Assembly: GCF_009668025.1 (NCBI RefSeq)
Contig: NZ_WJXZ01000009.1
Coordinates: forward strand, 620,001 to 684,000
Direction of reading: 5' to 3'
Source: Larkinella terrae
GTDB taxonomy: Bacteria; Bacteroidota; Bacteroidia; Cytophagales; Spirosomataceae
DNA length: 64,000 nucleotides
Part shown: positions 37,301 through 46,038 of the stretch, piece by piece
Position numbering within the stretch: position 1 is the stretch's first letter
How the letters are laid out: the number at the start of each line of letters is the position of its first letter
The notes under the pieces: generated by a model
The model's database searches: none
The model's input: the letters and a program-made list of their open reading frames with translations, nothing else
Told to the model about the DNA's origin: nothing
Position numbers and translations under genes: made by a program

Positions 37301-37694
37301 TGGGAATATGATCCAGAGCGGTTTTCACGACGGCTCGATTTTCGCACTGGCGGGCCGGTTCAACAATTTCAAGGTCGATTACTGGACCAAGGACAATCCG
37401 ACCAACGCTTATCCGCAGCCGAATCTGTCGCAGGAGCGCCCGTTGTTCAACTCCACGCTGACCTATTTTGACGGCTCCTTTATCAAGGTTCGGAACATCA
37501 ATCTGGGCTACAACCTGGCTTCTGACCTGGCTAAAAAACTGAGAACCAATGCCATCCGGGTGTACGGCAGCATTCAGAATCCGCTCATGTACGCACCTTA
37601 TGTTCAGAAGCATAACGGTATCGACCCGGAAATTCCGACCTCCGATACTCCCCTTTCGCGTCAATTTCTGGCCGGTGTCAACATCACTTTTTAA
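34338..37694 (+). CDS. SusC/RagA-type receptor with STN signalling domain
   Basis: A 1118-residue TonB-linked outer-membrane transporter. After a short signal peptide (1-25) comes an STN (secretin/TonB N-terminal) domain at about 50-115 (VLQTIQARQKVFFNYSNRLI). This is the part that relays ligand occupancy to a FecR anti-sigma factor. A carboxypeptidase-like domain (about 150-225), the plug (from VVVGYGTQKRADITGAITSI, with LYVVDGIPI and MEVLKDASATAIYGSRGANG) and the barrel follow. The sigma and FecR genes sit directly upstream, so the set is self-regulated by its substrate. SusD follows after 11 bases. Confidence 0.96.
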   Translation: MYMLRRTAFALALLGFSLPSPGQSFARLTPDQETKPAANKAESPQALEQVLQTIQARQKVFFNYSNRLIQNKTVVVNLDEITSDNLDKQLNDLLQPLGLQFEKQAGRRYLIFQVTPKNTKPADPTTSRVETAPISIPKLLAIEPAAIEVTGRVTAGDNKEPLPGVSVILKGTTKGTTTDAEGKFRLEAADETSVLIFSFVGYLPEEIVVGTRKVIDVVLKADTKALEEIVVVGYGTQKRADITGAITSISEKSLREVPVTNAQQMLQGRAAGVYVVQSSYKPGSGATVQIRGRRSFSAGNDPLYVVDGIPISGGFNDINPSDIVSMEVLKDASATAIYGSRGANGVVIISTKRGTPGRISVNYTNYLGVSTISRYANMMNGAEFAAYRREAARTAGRYDIEKPAESDKLLFEPVELASIAEGRSTDYQRMVVRNGFTNNHDVSVSGGTDKTRFNISLGYFRDKGIIPGQDFTRFTSRINIDQKIGQRFSVGTSMLGSYSVQNGADLNVYQLALQANPLGVPYGPTGNLIFRPTNDALITNPMSDLVKGASINVNKRFRLFTSLYGEAEIIDGLKFRMNFGPDLTKSNLGNFRGKFTNASQGGVPSANVTEEFVFNYTWENILTYKKTLARLHTLDLTGLYSIQARTQENLSANVQGLPVESLQFFNLGQGSTINSVGSAYSKWAILSYMGRINYAFDDRFLLTFTGRFDGSSRFAPGNQWGFFPSVALGWNLINEDFLKTSKVFSNLKLRMSYGETGNTGIDPYQTQGLLTRTTYDFDGTAAYGYRPGTIRNSSLKWETTGSANVGIDFGLLNERITGSVEFYRSTTRDLLLPRVLPTTSGFTSILENVGSTRNTGFEFTLSTRNIVAQNNGFTWSTDFNFFTNKEKILELSQGKADDVGNARFIGQPISVFYDYERIGIWQLGEDKQAAQFSSKVGQNKINDRNGNGVIDPDDRMILGTSVPKFTGGLTNRFSYKGFDLSIFLFARFGNMIQSGFHDGSIFALAGRFNNFKVDYWTKDNPTNAYPQPNLSQERPLFNSTLTYFDGSFIKVRNINLGYNLASDLAKKLRTNAIRVYGSIQNPLMYAPYVQKHNGIDPEIPTSDTPLSRQFLAGVNITF

Positions 37695-37705
37695 CGAGCA
37701 AACCG

Positions 37706-39334
37706 ATGAAAAAAATAGTCTTTTACGCCCTGATCGGGCTGAGTCTTTTTACCACATCCTGCAACAGTCTGCTCGTAGAAGATGTGCGTTCGCAGATTAC
37801 GGACAATTACCTGAACACGCCGGAGGGTTTTGAAACTGCCGTCAATGCCTCGTACAGCCACATCCGAACATTCTACGGGCAGGAAGAAGGCGGAGCGCTG
37901 TCGGTTTTTGGCACCGACGAATTTACCAACGGGTACGGCGGTACGTTCATGAATCTTAATTTCTACGACAGCGGTCTCAACCCCCGGGCACCCGTTCTCA
38001 ATACGCTGTGGGACAACATGTACATCGGGATCAACAATTGCAACGCCGTCATTGGCCGGGCCGACAAGGTGCCGGGGCTCGACGAAAAGCTCAAAACCAC
38101 CCGGATTGCCGAGGTGCGGTTTTTGCGTGCCTACTATTATTTCCTGCTCGTCCAGACGTTCGGACCGGTTCACATTTCGCTCAAAGAATCTGAAGGTGTG
38201 GTGGTTACGGCCACGCGCTCGCCCATCAAGGACGTTTACAAAGTCATCACCGATGACCTGGATTTTGCCGTTGCCAACCTGCCAGCCACGGCTGCGATTT
38301 ACGGACGGGTGTATAAATCGGCTGCCGAATTTCTACTTTCGAAAGTCTATCTGACGCGCGCCGGAACCGAAGCAGCCGGAACCGATGACCACGCAAAAGC
38401 CGCCGATCTGGCGAAGAAAGTCATTGCCAACACCAACCTGAGCCTGCTCCCCAGCTACGCCAAAATCTTCGAGCAGGGCGCGGGCGAGAAAAACAGCGAA
38501 GTGGTTTGGGCCATTCAATACAGCACGGATTTGCTGACCACCGGACTCGGTAATTCGGCGCATCTGTATTACCTGGCGGAGTACGACCGGCTGCCCGGCA
38601 TGCAGCGCGACATCGCCAACGGCCGCCCGTGGGTGCGGTTTAAGCCGACGATGTTCACCGTCATGAACCTCTTCGACCGGAAAAACGATAGTCGGTACGA
38701 AGCTTCGTTCAAGTTCGTCTTTTACAGCAACAAACCGGGCACCTACACCATCGGCCAGAAACAGGTGACATTTGCGCAGGGCGATACGGCCATCTGGGTG
38801 GCGGACCGCGAGCTGACAGCCGCCGAACTGGCGAAGAAAAATTACAGCGTGTATCCGCCCAGCGCCTACAACGACCGGATTTACCCGACCCTTACTAAAT
38901 TTCTGGACCCGACCCGCGTCAGTGTGCAGGAAATGCGGGGTTCGCGGGATTTCCTGGTTTTCCGGCTGGCTGAAGCCTATCTGATTGCCGCCGAAGGGTT
39001 GATGATGAGCGGTAAAAAGAGCGAAGCACTGACGTACATCAATGCGGTCCGCACGCGAGCAGCCAAAAAAGGATCGGAAGCCGCGATGAAAGTAACGGAA
39101 GATCAGTTGACTATCGACTTTGTTCTGGACGAACGGGCGCGCGAACTATTGGGCGAGTACGTCCGCTGGTTCGATCTGGTCAGAACCGGCAAACTGCTCG
39201 AACGGGTGAAAAAATACAACCCCGATGGCGCCAACCAGATCCGCGATTTCCACGTCCTGCGCCCGATTCCGCAAACCCAGATTGACCGGACGGAAGGAGG
39301 AATTCAGGCTTTTCCGCAGAATAAAGGGTATTGA
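37706..39334 (+). CDS. SusD/RagB-type nutrient-binding outer-membrane lipoprotein
   Basis: A 542-residue SusD-family lipoprotein with lipobox Cys19 (LFTTSCNSLL). The SusD N-terminal region (RSQITDNYLNTPEGFETAVN) and the C-terminal region (FVLDERARELLGEYVRWFDL) are intact. It pairs with the STN-bearing SusC 11 bases upstream. Compared with the SusD at 8.9 kb it is a different subgroup, with longer inserts around residues 300-400. The next gene, 284 bases on, is a PSD1 lipoprotein, so the captured substrate may be handed to the periplasmic proteins encoded there. Confidence 0.95.
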   Translation: MKKIVFYALIGLSLFTTSCNSLLVEDVRSQITDNYLNTPEGFETAVNASYSHIRTFYGQEEGGALSVFGTDEFTNGYGGTFMNLNFYDSGLNPRAPVLNTLWDNMYIGINNCNAVIGRADKVPGLDEKLKTTRIAEVRFLRAYYYFLLVQTFGPVHISLKESEGVVVTATRSPIKDVYKVITDDLDFAVANLPATAAIYGRVYKSAAEFLLSKVYLTRAGTEAAGTDDHAKAADLAKKVIANTNLSLLPSYAKIFEQGAGEKNSEVVWAIQYSTDLLTTGLGNSAHLYYLAEYDRLPGMQRDIANGRPWVRFKPTMFTVMNLFDRKNDSRYEASFKFVFYSNKPGTYTIGQKQVTFAQGDTAIWVADRELTAAELAKKNYSVYPPSAYNDRIYPTLTKFLDPTRVSVQEMRGSRDFLVFRLAEAYLIAAEGLMMSGKKSEALTYINAVRTRAAKKGSEAAMKVTEDQLTIDFVLDERARELLGEYVRWFDLVRTGKLLERVKKYNPDGANQIRDFHVLRPIPQTQIDRTEGGIQAFPQNKGY

Positions 39335-39405
39335 TTGTATATAGTGTGTAAAAATCAGCCAACGGTCCAAACCCTGGGCTGAAAAATTTTCGTTACACTT
39401 AGAAA

Positions 39406-39531
39406 TTGTCTAAAAGTCTGATTTTCCATCACTTCAGTCTGCCCCCAACCCCCTAAAGGGGCTTTACTCGGCTTCTCAAAGCCCCTTTAGGGGTTGGGGC
39501 AAAGGGAAAAGGAAAATCATAAAATTTAGAC
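39406..39531. repeat. nested inverted repeat (MITE-like) after the second susD
   Basis: An inner pair of arms, GCCCCCAACCCCCTAAAGGG... at 39441-39465 and its inverse at 39478-39500, matches apart from two extra C. Each arm also contains the self-complementary CCCCTAAAGGGG. Outside them a second imperfect pair, TGTCTAAA...GATTTTCC and GGAAAATC...TTTAGACA, frames the whole at about 39406-39531. The CCCCTAAAGGGG core is familiar from intergenic repeats of Bacteroidota. It can act as a terminator between susD and the PSD1 gene, or be a short mobile repeat. Confidence 0.7.
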
Positions 39532-39618
39532 AGTCTTTTACCAACTTATTATAATAGGCGAAATTACACCGGGAACCCGGTTTTTCAGTATCTTTAAGGT
39601 GTGTTGCAATTCTTACGT

Positions 39619-42600
39619 ATGAAAACGATTGGCTTTTGGGTTGTTCTGGCGGTAGTTGCTCTAACGGGTTGTCAGCCCGATCAGCTTCCGCAGGAGGTGC
39701 AGTTGGCGATGGAGAAAACCCCCGAAACGGTGGATTACAACCTGCACGTCAAGCCGATCATTTCGGACCGCTGTTTTAAATGCCACGGCCCCGACAGGGC
39801 CAAAATCGAAGCCGGTTTGCAACTGGCAAACTTTGAAGGCGCAACCTTGAAAAACAAGGAAGGCCGGCGGGCGATTGTGCCGGGCGACATCGGAAAAAGC
39901 GAGCTGGTCAAGCGGATTCTGAGTCACGACCCTGACGAGGTGATGCCTACGCCCAAATCGAACCTGACGTTGACTGCCGACGAAAAAGCCATTCTCATCA
40001 AATGGATTGAGCAGGGCGCGGAATACAAGGAACACTGGTCGCTGACAAAAATCGAAAAACCGGACGTACCGAAAGTGGGGCAAAGTTTTCTGTCGCGCTG
40101 GGGCATCACGTCCGACGAAGAAACCAACTGGGCCCGAAACGAAATTGACCGGTTTACGCTGGCGAAAATGAAGGAGTTGGGGCTAAAACCATCGCCCAAA
40201 GCCGAAAAATCGACTTTACTCCGGCGCATTTACATGGACCTGACGGGCCTCCCTCCCACGCCCGCCGAGGTGGAAGCGTTTGAGAAAAATACCTCCCCGA
40301 ATGCTTACGAGCAAGTAGTTGACAAACTATTGGCATCTCCACATTATGGTGAACAACAGGCCATTAGCTGGCTCGACCTGGCCCGTTTTGCCGATTCGCA
40401 AGGCTATCAGGACGATCCGATGCGCAACGCCTTTCCGTACCGCGACTGGGTCATTAAATCTTTCAATCAAAATCTGCCGTTCGACCAGTTTGTGATGAAT
40501 CAGTTGGCCGGTGATTTGTTACCGGTTTCACCCAATCCGCAAGTCCAGCGGGAAAAGCTGCTCGCAACGGCCTTCAACCGGTTACATTCGCAAAGTGGCG
40601 AAAACGGCATTATTCCCGAAGAATACCGCATTGAATACGTGGCCGACCGCGCCAATACGTTCGGGAAAGCGTTTCTGGGACTGACGATGGAGTGCGCCCG
40701 CTGCCACGACCACAAGTATGACCCCATTAGCCAGAAAGACTATTATTCGCTCTTTGCGTTTTTCAACCAGAACAAGGAAACGGGACAGATTACCCACAAT
40801 GGCGAAGCCTGCCCGACCGTGATGCTGCCGACCACCCAAACCGAGCAAACCCTGAAATATATTCGGTCCAACATTCAGCAGCTCGAAAACCGCTTACAGC
40901 CAGAACGTTACAAAAACTCCTTTGCGCAGTGGGTCAGCCAACCGGCGCCAGTTTTGACTTTAAATCGCGGTTTGCTGGTGCATTTGCCGCTGGAAGCTGA
41001 GGTAAATGACGGCTACGAAAACCGGGGCGACAAATCCTTTACGGCCTTTGTAACGGGTGACAAAGAACGAAAACCGGGGCCAACCGCAGGAAAAGTGGGA
41101 AATGGCATCCAGCTCAATGGCGAATGTGGCATCGGGATTTTGTCGGAAACGGTTGATCGGGTCGACGGGAAGATGCAGGAATCGCCGAAGCGGTTTGGAA
41201 AAGGGCTGAATTTTGAGCGCAATCAGGAATTCTCGGTCAGTGTGTGGGTGAATCCGGCTAAAACCGGCGAAGAAGGTGCCATTTTTCGGCGGACCAACTA
41301 CGAAAACGAAGGTTATCGTGGGTATTCGGTGAAATTGAATCCTGACCAGACGCTGACGGTTTTGCTGAGTTACGTCTGGCCCGCCAACTGCATCGAACTG
41401 CGGACAACGGATAAACTGCGTCTGAACCGCTGGCAGCACCTCACCCTGACCTACGACGGCGGAGCCAAAGCCGCCGGGGTGCGGTTTTTCGTGGATGGAA
41501 AACCGGCGCGAATGAAAATCATCACGGACAACCTGACGAAGGGCCTGCTGCACGGTGAATTCAATTCCAACAAACAGGGTAAATTTTACGGTTTTGAGCT
41601 GGGATACGATGCGCGGGAAAAAACGCTCAAGGATGTCAGCCTGGACGAACTGCGGATTTACAACCGTCGGCTTTCGGTGTTGGAAGTGCAGTCACTGGCT
41701 GAAAACACTGATCAGATTACTCCGATTTTGCAACTGCCAGTCGCCCAACGAACCGGTCAGCAGCGACAGAATCTTTTTGAATATTATTTGCTTACTTCAG
41801 ATTCCACCTTTGCGAAGATCAACCGCCAGTTATCCGCCGTTCGGGGGCAGGAAGTGGCGGTCTTGTCCGACATTCCCGAAGTAATGGCAATGCAGGAACT
41901 TCCCGCCGATCAGCGCCGGAAAAGCTTTATTTTGAACCGGGGTGTGTACGACGCTCCTGGTGCCGAAGTGCATTCCCAAACCCCGCTCCGGTTAGGAAAA
42001 TTGCCCGCCGATTATCCACAAAACCGCCTGGGTCTGGCGCAGTGGCTGCTCGCCGAAGAAAACCCGCTGTTCGCCCGCGTGATGGTCAACCGGCTGTGGC
42101 AGAACTACTTCGGCAACGGCATTGTCAAAACCCAGGAAGATTTCGGGAGTCAGGGTGACCTGCCGTCGCATCCCGAATTGCTGGATTGGCTGGCCGTTCG
42201 GTTTCGGGAAGAAAACTGGGACACGAAGCGGTTTATCAAACGGATGGTGATGTCGGCCACCTACCAGCAGTCGTCCAAAGCGACACCCGAAGAAATTGAG
42301 CGCGACCCGGATAACAAATGGCTGGCACGGGGCAGCAGCTACCGGTTTTCTGCCGAACAGGTTCGCGACAATGCGCTGGCAGCCAGCGGCTTATTGGTTC
42401 AGAAAATTGGCGGACCGAGCGTTTACCCCTACCAACCCGCCGGAATCTGGGAAGCTCTGGCCACCCGCAACACGATCAGCTACCGCCAGCAGCACGGCGA
42501 CAGCCTGTACCGGCGCAGCATGTACACGATCTGGAAACGGACGAGCCCCCCACCCATGATGCTGAATTTCGACTCGCCCGACCGGAGTTTGTGCACCGTC

Positions 42601-42963
42601 CGACGGCAGAAAACCGCTACGCCCTTGCAGGCGCTGGTGACGCTCAACGATCCGCAGTTTGTGGAGGCCGCCCGCGTGCTGGCTCAGCGTACCATGCGGT
42701 CGAAAGTGAATCCAAACGAGCGCATCCGGTATTTTTTCCAGGCCGTTGTTTCCCGAAACCCGCGCCCGCGGGAGCTGACGCTGATGAACGAACTCTACGG
42801 TGTTGCTTATCAGGGGTTTGTAAAATCGCCGGAACGGGCGGAATCGTTGCTAAAAACCGGTGAGTACGCCCGCGACCCTGGCCTGAAAAGCGTCGAACTC
42901 GCGGCTTACACGATAGTTGCCAACACCATTTTGAATTACGACGAAGCGACCATCAAACGATAA
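39619..42963 (+). CDS. PSD1-type c-haem lipoprotein (DUF1549, LamG-like, DUF1553)
   Basis: A 1114-residue lipoprotein (lipobox Cys at VALTGCQPDQ) built like the Planctomycetes PSD1 proteins. A cytochrome-c domain with CFKCHG comes first, then DUF1549 (RIYMDLTGLPPTPAEVEAFE) with a second haem-type motif CARCHDHKYDP. A LamG-like jelly-roll insert follows (about 460-700, FSVSVWVNPAKTGEEGAIFR), then DUF1553 (LAQWLLAEENPLFARVMVNR). It should be a periplasmic or outer-membrane redox protein. A GTG start at 39601 is possible, but the ATG at 39619 gives the cleaner signal peptide. The DUF1501 partner follows after 109 bases. Function in Bacteroidota unproven; sugar or glycan oxidation is inferred from context. 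Confidence 0.88.
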   Translation: MKTIGFWVVLAVVALTGCQPDQLPQEVQLAMEKTPETVDYNLHVKPIISDRCFKCHGPDRAKIEAGLQLANFEGATLKNKEGRRAIVPGDIGKSELVKRILSHDPDEVMPTPKSNLTLTADEKAILIKWIEQGAEYKEHWSLTKIEKPDVPKVGQSFLSRWGITSDEETNWARNEIDRFTLAKMKELGLKPSPKAEKSTLLRRIYMDLTGLPPTPAEVEAFEKNTSPNAYEQVVDKLLASPHYGEQQAISWLDLARFADSQGYQDDPMRNAFPYRDWVIKSFNQNLPFDQFVMNQLAGDLLPVSPNPQVQREKLLATAFNRLHSQSGENGIIPEEYRIEYVADRANTFGKAFLGLTMECARCHDHKYDPISQKDYYSLFAFFNQNKETGQITHNGEACPTVMLPTTQTEQTLKYIRSNIQQLENRLQPERYKNSFAQWVSQPAPVLTLNRGLLVHLPLEAEVNDGYENRGDKSFTAFVTGDKERKPGPTAGKVGNGIQLNGECGIGILSETVDRVDGKMQESPKRFGKGLNFERNQEFSVSVWVNPAKTGEEGAIFRRTNYENEGYRGYSVKLNPDQTLTVLLSYVWPANCIELRTTDKLRLNRWQHLTLTYDGGAKAAGVRFFVDGKPARMKIITDNLTKGLLHGEFNSNKQGKFYGFELGYDAREKTLKDVSLDELRIYNRRLSVLEVQSLAENTDQITPILQLPVAQRTGQQRQNLFEYYLLTSDSTFAKINRQLSAVRGQEVAVLSDIPEVMAMQELPADQRRKSFILNRGVYDAPGAEVHSQTPLRLGKLPADYPQNRLGLAQWLLAEENPLFARVMVNRLWQNYFGNGIVKTQEDFGSQGDLPSHPELLDWLAVRFREENWDTKRFIKRMVMSATYQQSSKATPEEIERDPDNKWLARGSSYRFSAEQVRDNALAASGLLVQKIGGPSVYPYQPAGIWEALATRNTISYRQQHGDSLYRRSMYTIWKRTSPPPMMLNFDSPDRSLCTVRRQKTATPLQALVTLNDPQFVEAARVLAQRTMRSKVNPNERIRYFFQAVVSRNPRPRELTLMNELYGVAYQGFVKSPERAESLLKTGEYARDPGLKSVELAAYTIVANTILNYDEATIKR

Positions 42964-42973
42964 ACCCAGTCAA

Positions 42974-43066
42974 CACCCAGTCAGCGGTCGAAGACCCTGA
43001 CTGCGGTTTTCTTGATTTTGTAAAACTTTTAAACCGCAGTCAGGGTTTTCAACCGCTGACTGGGTG
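42974..43066. repeat. 36-base inverted repeat that ends at the DUF1501 start codon
   Basis: Arms at 42974-43009 and 43031-43066 are 36 bases each with two mismatches and a 21-base loop. The first begins CACCCAGTCAGCGGTC. The left arm starts 11 bases after the PSD1 stop and the right arm ends 6 bases before the DUF1501 ATG at 43073. The folded RNA would cover the ribosome-binding region of the second gene, so it could tune or block its translation. Confidence 0.8.
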
Positions 43067-43072
43067 TGTGCC

Positions 43073-44515
43073 ATGAGCAATCTTAAAGACGAAATACACG
43101 ATCAAATGAGCCGCCGGACGTTCCTGCAAAGCAGCGGTTTGGGGCTGGGCGCAGCGGCTCTTTCTTCCCTCCTGCCCCACCAGTCGACAGCCGCCGGAAC
43201 CGATCCGGGAATGGGGTTGCCGCATTTTCCGGCCAAAATCAAACGGGTCATTTATTTGTTGCAAAGCGGAGCGCCCTCGCAGTTGGAAACCTTTGATTAC
43301 AAACCCAAACTGGAGCAGATGTGGGGGCAAAACCTCCCCGAATCGGTGCGTCAAGGGCAACGGCTGACGGGCATGTCGGCAAGCCAGAGTTCGTTCCCGC
43401 TGGCGGCTTCGGTCTATAAATTTGCGCAATACGGCAAAAGCCGGTCGTGGGTCAGTGAACTGTTGCCGCATCACACGACAATGGTGGACGACCTGTGCTT
43501 CATCAAATCCATGTACACCGAACACATCAATCACGACCCGGCGGTTACCTTCATTCAGACGGGAAATCAGATCGGCGGACGCCCGTCGATGGGCTCGTGG
43601 GTGAGTTACGGATTAGGCTCGGAAAACAAAAACATGCCAGCGTTTGTTGTGCTGCTGTCGCGGGCGCGGAGTGGTGACCAGCCGCTGTACGCCAAATTGT
43701 GGAGCAACGGTTTTATTCCCTCGACGCACCAGGGCGTGGTGTTCCGGTCGGGGCCGGATCCGATTTTTTACCTCAACAACCCGGAAGGTGTCGATAAAAC
43801 GTCGCGCCGGACGATGCTGAATTACCTGGCGAAAATGAGTGAAGATCAGTACAAGCACGTGCTCGATCCCGAAATCAACAGCCGGATGCAGCAGTACGAA
43901 ATGGCGTACCGCATGCAAACCTCCGTTCCCGAAACGCTCGACCTTTCCAAAGAGCCGGATTACATTTTTGACATGTACGGCCCCGAAAGTCGAAAACCGG
44001 GGACGTATGCCGCCAACTGCCTGTTAGCCCGCAAGTTAGCCGAGAAAGATGTACGGTTTATTCAGTTGTACCACCAGGGTTGGGACCAGCACGGAAACTT
44101 ACCGAAAGACATCAAAATTATGGCCGATTCGGTTGATCAGCCGACCACCGCGCTGGTGAAAGACCTGAAACAAAGGGGGCTGCTGGACGATACGCTGGTG
44201 ATTTTTGGCGGAGAATTTGGCCGCACGAACTACTCGCAGGGCAAACTGACCAAAGACAATTACGGCCGCGATCACCACCCGCGCTGTTTTACGGTTTGGC
44301 TGACCGGGGGCGGCATCAAAAAAGGAATGACCTACGGGCAAACCGATGATTTTAGCTACAACATCGTTAAAGAACCCGTTCACGTTCATGACTTGCAGGC
44401 CACGATTCTGCACCTGCTGGGGATCGATCACGAAAAGCTGGTTTATAAGTTTCAGGGACGTCGGTATCGGCTGACGGATGTAGCCGGGAAAGTCGTCAAG
44501 CCAATTCTCGCTTAG
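43073..44515 (+). CDS. Tat-exported DUF1501 (sulfatase-like) protein
   Basis: A 480-residue protein of the DUF1501 family, an alkaline-phosphatase/sulfatase-like fold. The N-terminus has a twin-arginine signal, SRRTFLQSSGLGLGAAALSS, so it is exported folded by the Tat system. Metal-site-like residues are seen in HINHDPAVTF, in FGGEFGRTNY and in GRDHHPRCF. It follows a PSD1 gene, the usual partner order in Planctomycetes and Bacteroidota. The ATG at 43073 is preferred over an in-frame GTG at 43064, which lies inside the inverted repeat arm. The end overlaps the converging gene at 44512 by 4 bases. Confidence 0.9.
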   Translation: MSNLKDEIHDQMSRRTFLQSSGLGLGAAALSSLLPHQSTAAGTDPGMGLPHFPAKIKRVIYLLQSGAPSQLETFDYKPKLEQMWGQNLPESVRQGQRLTGMSASQSSFPLAASVYKFAQYGKSRSWVSELLPHHTTMVDDLCFIKSMYTEHINHDPAVTFIQTGNQIGGRPSMGSWVSYGLGSENKNMPAFVVLLSRARSGDQPLYAKLWSNGFIPSTHQGVVFRSGPDPIFYLNNPEGVDKTSRRTMLNYLAKMSEDQYKHVLDPEINSRMQQYEMAYRMQTSVPETLDLSKEPDYIFDMYGPESRKPGTYAANCLLARKLAEKDVRFIQLYHQGWDQHGNLPKDIKIMADSVDQPTTALVKDLKQRGLLDDTLVIFGGEFGRTNYSQGKLTKDNYGRDHHPRCFTVWLTGGGIKKGMTYGQTDDFSYNIVKEPVHVHDLQATILHLLGIDHEKLVYKFQGRRYRLTDVAGKVVKPILA

Positions 44516-45138
44516 CGGATTTTTAAAATACATTTAGCGGTTTTTAGAGCAGCCTGAAAAGTATCCGGATTCGATCTTTTATCTTCCGGACTTAACCTGT
44601 TTATTAGATCACCATCGCGCAATTGAGGAAGTCCCATGTAACTCCACATGGTTAAGGTTACGTGCGCTTTCTGGCACAAAACGGCATCGTTATTTTCCAG
44701 GCAATTAATCAGAAACACAGCTACTTCCTGATTGCCAACCATTTCCTGAAAAGTGGCAAAAACTGTCGATAAAACGGCTTCCCGATGGGAACGAAAGGTT
44801 TCCTGAATAATCGAAAAGCTCTTTTTATATCCGTTTATTCTCCACAAACTTCCCGCAATAACTACCCGTGTTTCCGGAGAAACTTCAGCCAGTTTTTTGG
44901 TCAGTTTAGGAACCAGTTTATCGGCATTATGATACATTAAATTACCGATTAACGCCTTTATAAGTACCGCATTTGTCTCGGTATGCAGTCGTTTCCATTC
45001 GCGCTCGATGAGTTCCTTCCGCCACGCTGCTTCTTCAGCCGGACTGGCTTTATATTGGTCACCAAAACCGTCTCTGTAAATATAGTGCGTTTGCCCGCCA
45101 TTGGCGAAATACAGGTCTTTCGACGTCATTTCATACAT
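44512..45138 (-). CDS. hypothetical protein with HEAT-like helical repeats
   Basis: A 208-residue protein with no signal peptide. From about residue 55 it shows paired helices in the pattern of HEAT-like repeats (AVLIKALIGNLMYHNADKLV, VLSTVFATFQEMVGNQEVAV, ALKTAKCILKI). I do not recognise a named family. The ATG three codons in (MTSKDLYF) is an equal start. It converges on the DUF1501 gene with a 4-base overlap, so both stops share DNA. The role could be a small scaffold or immunity-type protein, but nothing supports a choice. Confidence 0.6.
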   Translation of the reverse strand: MYEMTSKDLYFANGGQTHYIYRDGFGDQYKASPAEEAAWRKELIEREWKRLHTETNAVLIKALIGNLMYHNADKLVPKLTKKLAEVSPETRVVIAGSLWRINGYKKSFSIIQETFRSHREAVLSTVFATFQEMVGNQEVAVFLINCLENNDAVLCQKAHVTLTMWSYMGLPQLRDGDLINRLSPEDKRSNPDTFQAALKTAKCILKIR

Positions 45139-45255
45139 ATAAGCTGACGCATTTAAACCAATTAAATCACATGATTACCAAATGATTGCCCAATATAAAC
45201 CGCTTCCGGTTTTCGTCAAACCGGAGGGTTTAAAATCCGAAGGTGCCAATGGCAA

Positions 45256-46038
45256 TTAATCGGTTTGCGAAGGCAGTTTTTCGTTCTTATTTCGGCCCAG
45301 CCGATAAGTCAACGCAAGAACGACGTTATTCTTTCCGGAGGCCGATTGGGGCGTAAAAATGCCGGATTCAAACGTGGCCGGATTGTAGTTGGTTTGGTTG
45401 ACCCAGCCGACCTGCATAATCCAATGGTTATCAAGCTGGTAGCCAACGCCCCCATAAACCCGGTTTCGCTCGAAAGTCGGTCCTTTGGGATTGAGAAAAA
45501 GTTCGTCGTAGAACGACAGGAATGCCGTTTTTGCCGTAATGGTCGGCTTGTTCAGGGGAACGAACAAGTTAAGCCGGTAGCGAATCCGGTTCCGGTAGGG
45601 CGTTGTTCCGTCCCGGTAGGTAAACCAGCGCTGTTCGACGCGGTAACGGTGTTCAAATTTTAGCCGAGAAAGGTATTGATTGACAATGAGTTGCTGCCAG
45701 AATCGTGTTTCGGTATTCAGAGGACCGTCTTTCAGTGCCTGGTAATCATACGTTGCGTAATGCCCACCAGCCAGCGAAAATGTAAAATGATCGTTCAGGT
45801 CATAGCTGACTCCGCCTTTCAATTCCCGGTAAAAAAACTGGTGGAAAACCGCATTGCCACGGGCCTGAACTTCGGCAAAACCGCCCCATTTTTTATCACC
45901 ACCCGGAAGCTGAACCGTGCCGATGAACCAGGTTCCCCAGGGTGTCGATGGTGTAATGGAAGTTTGGGCGTACGAGCTTACAAGTGAAGAGATTAACAGA
46001 CTAATCGTTAGTCCGGCAACGACGCGGAGCCGCTTCAT
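45256..46038 (-). CDS. DUF2490 family outer-membrane protein
   Basis: A 260-residue protein with a signal peptide (MKRLRVVAGLTISLLISSLV, cleavage near SYA-QT). The rest alternates hydrophobic and polar residues, with frequent Tyr, Trp and Arg as in a small outer-membrane barrel (RYRVEQRWFTYRDGTTPYRN, YGGVGYQLDNHWIMQVGWV). This matches DUF2490, common in Bacteroidota and without known function. Single gene, no evident operon. Confidence 0.8.
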   Translation of the reverse strand: MKRLRVVAGLTISLLISSLVSSYAQTSITPSTPWGTWFIGTVQLPGGDKKWGGFAEVQARGNAVFHQFFYRELKGGVSYDLNDHFTFSLAGGHYATYDYQALKDGPLNTETRFWQQLIVNQYLSRLKFEHRYRVEQRWFTYRDGTTPYRNRIRYRLNLFVPLNKPTITAKTAFLSFYDELFLNPKGPTFERNRVYGGVGYQLDNHWIMQVGWVNQTNYNPATFESGIFTPQSASGKNNVVLALTYRLGRNKNEKLPSQTD

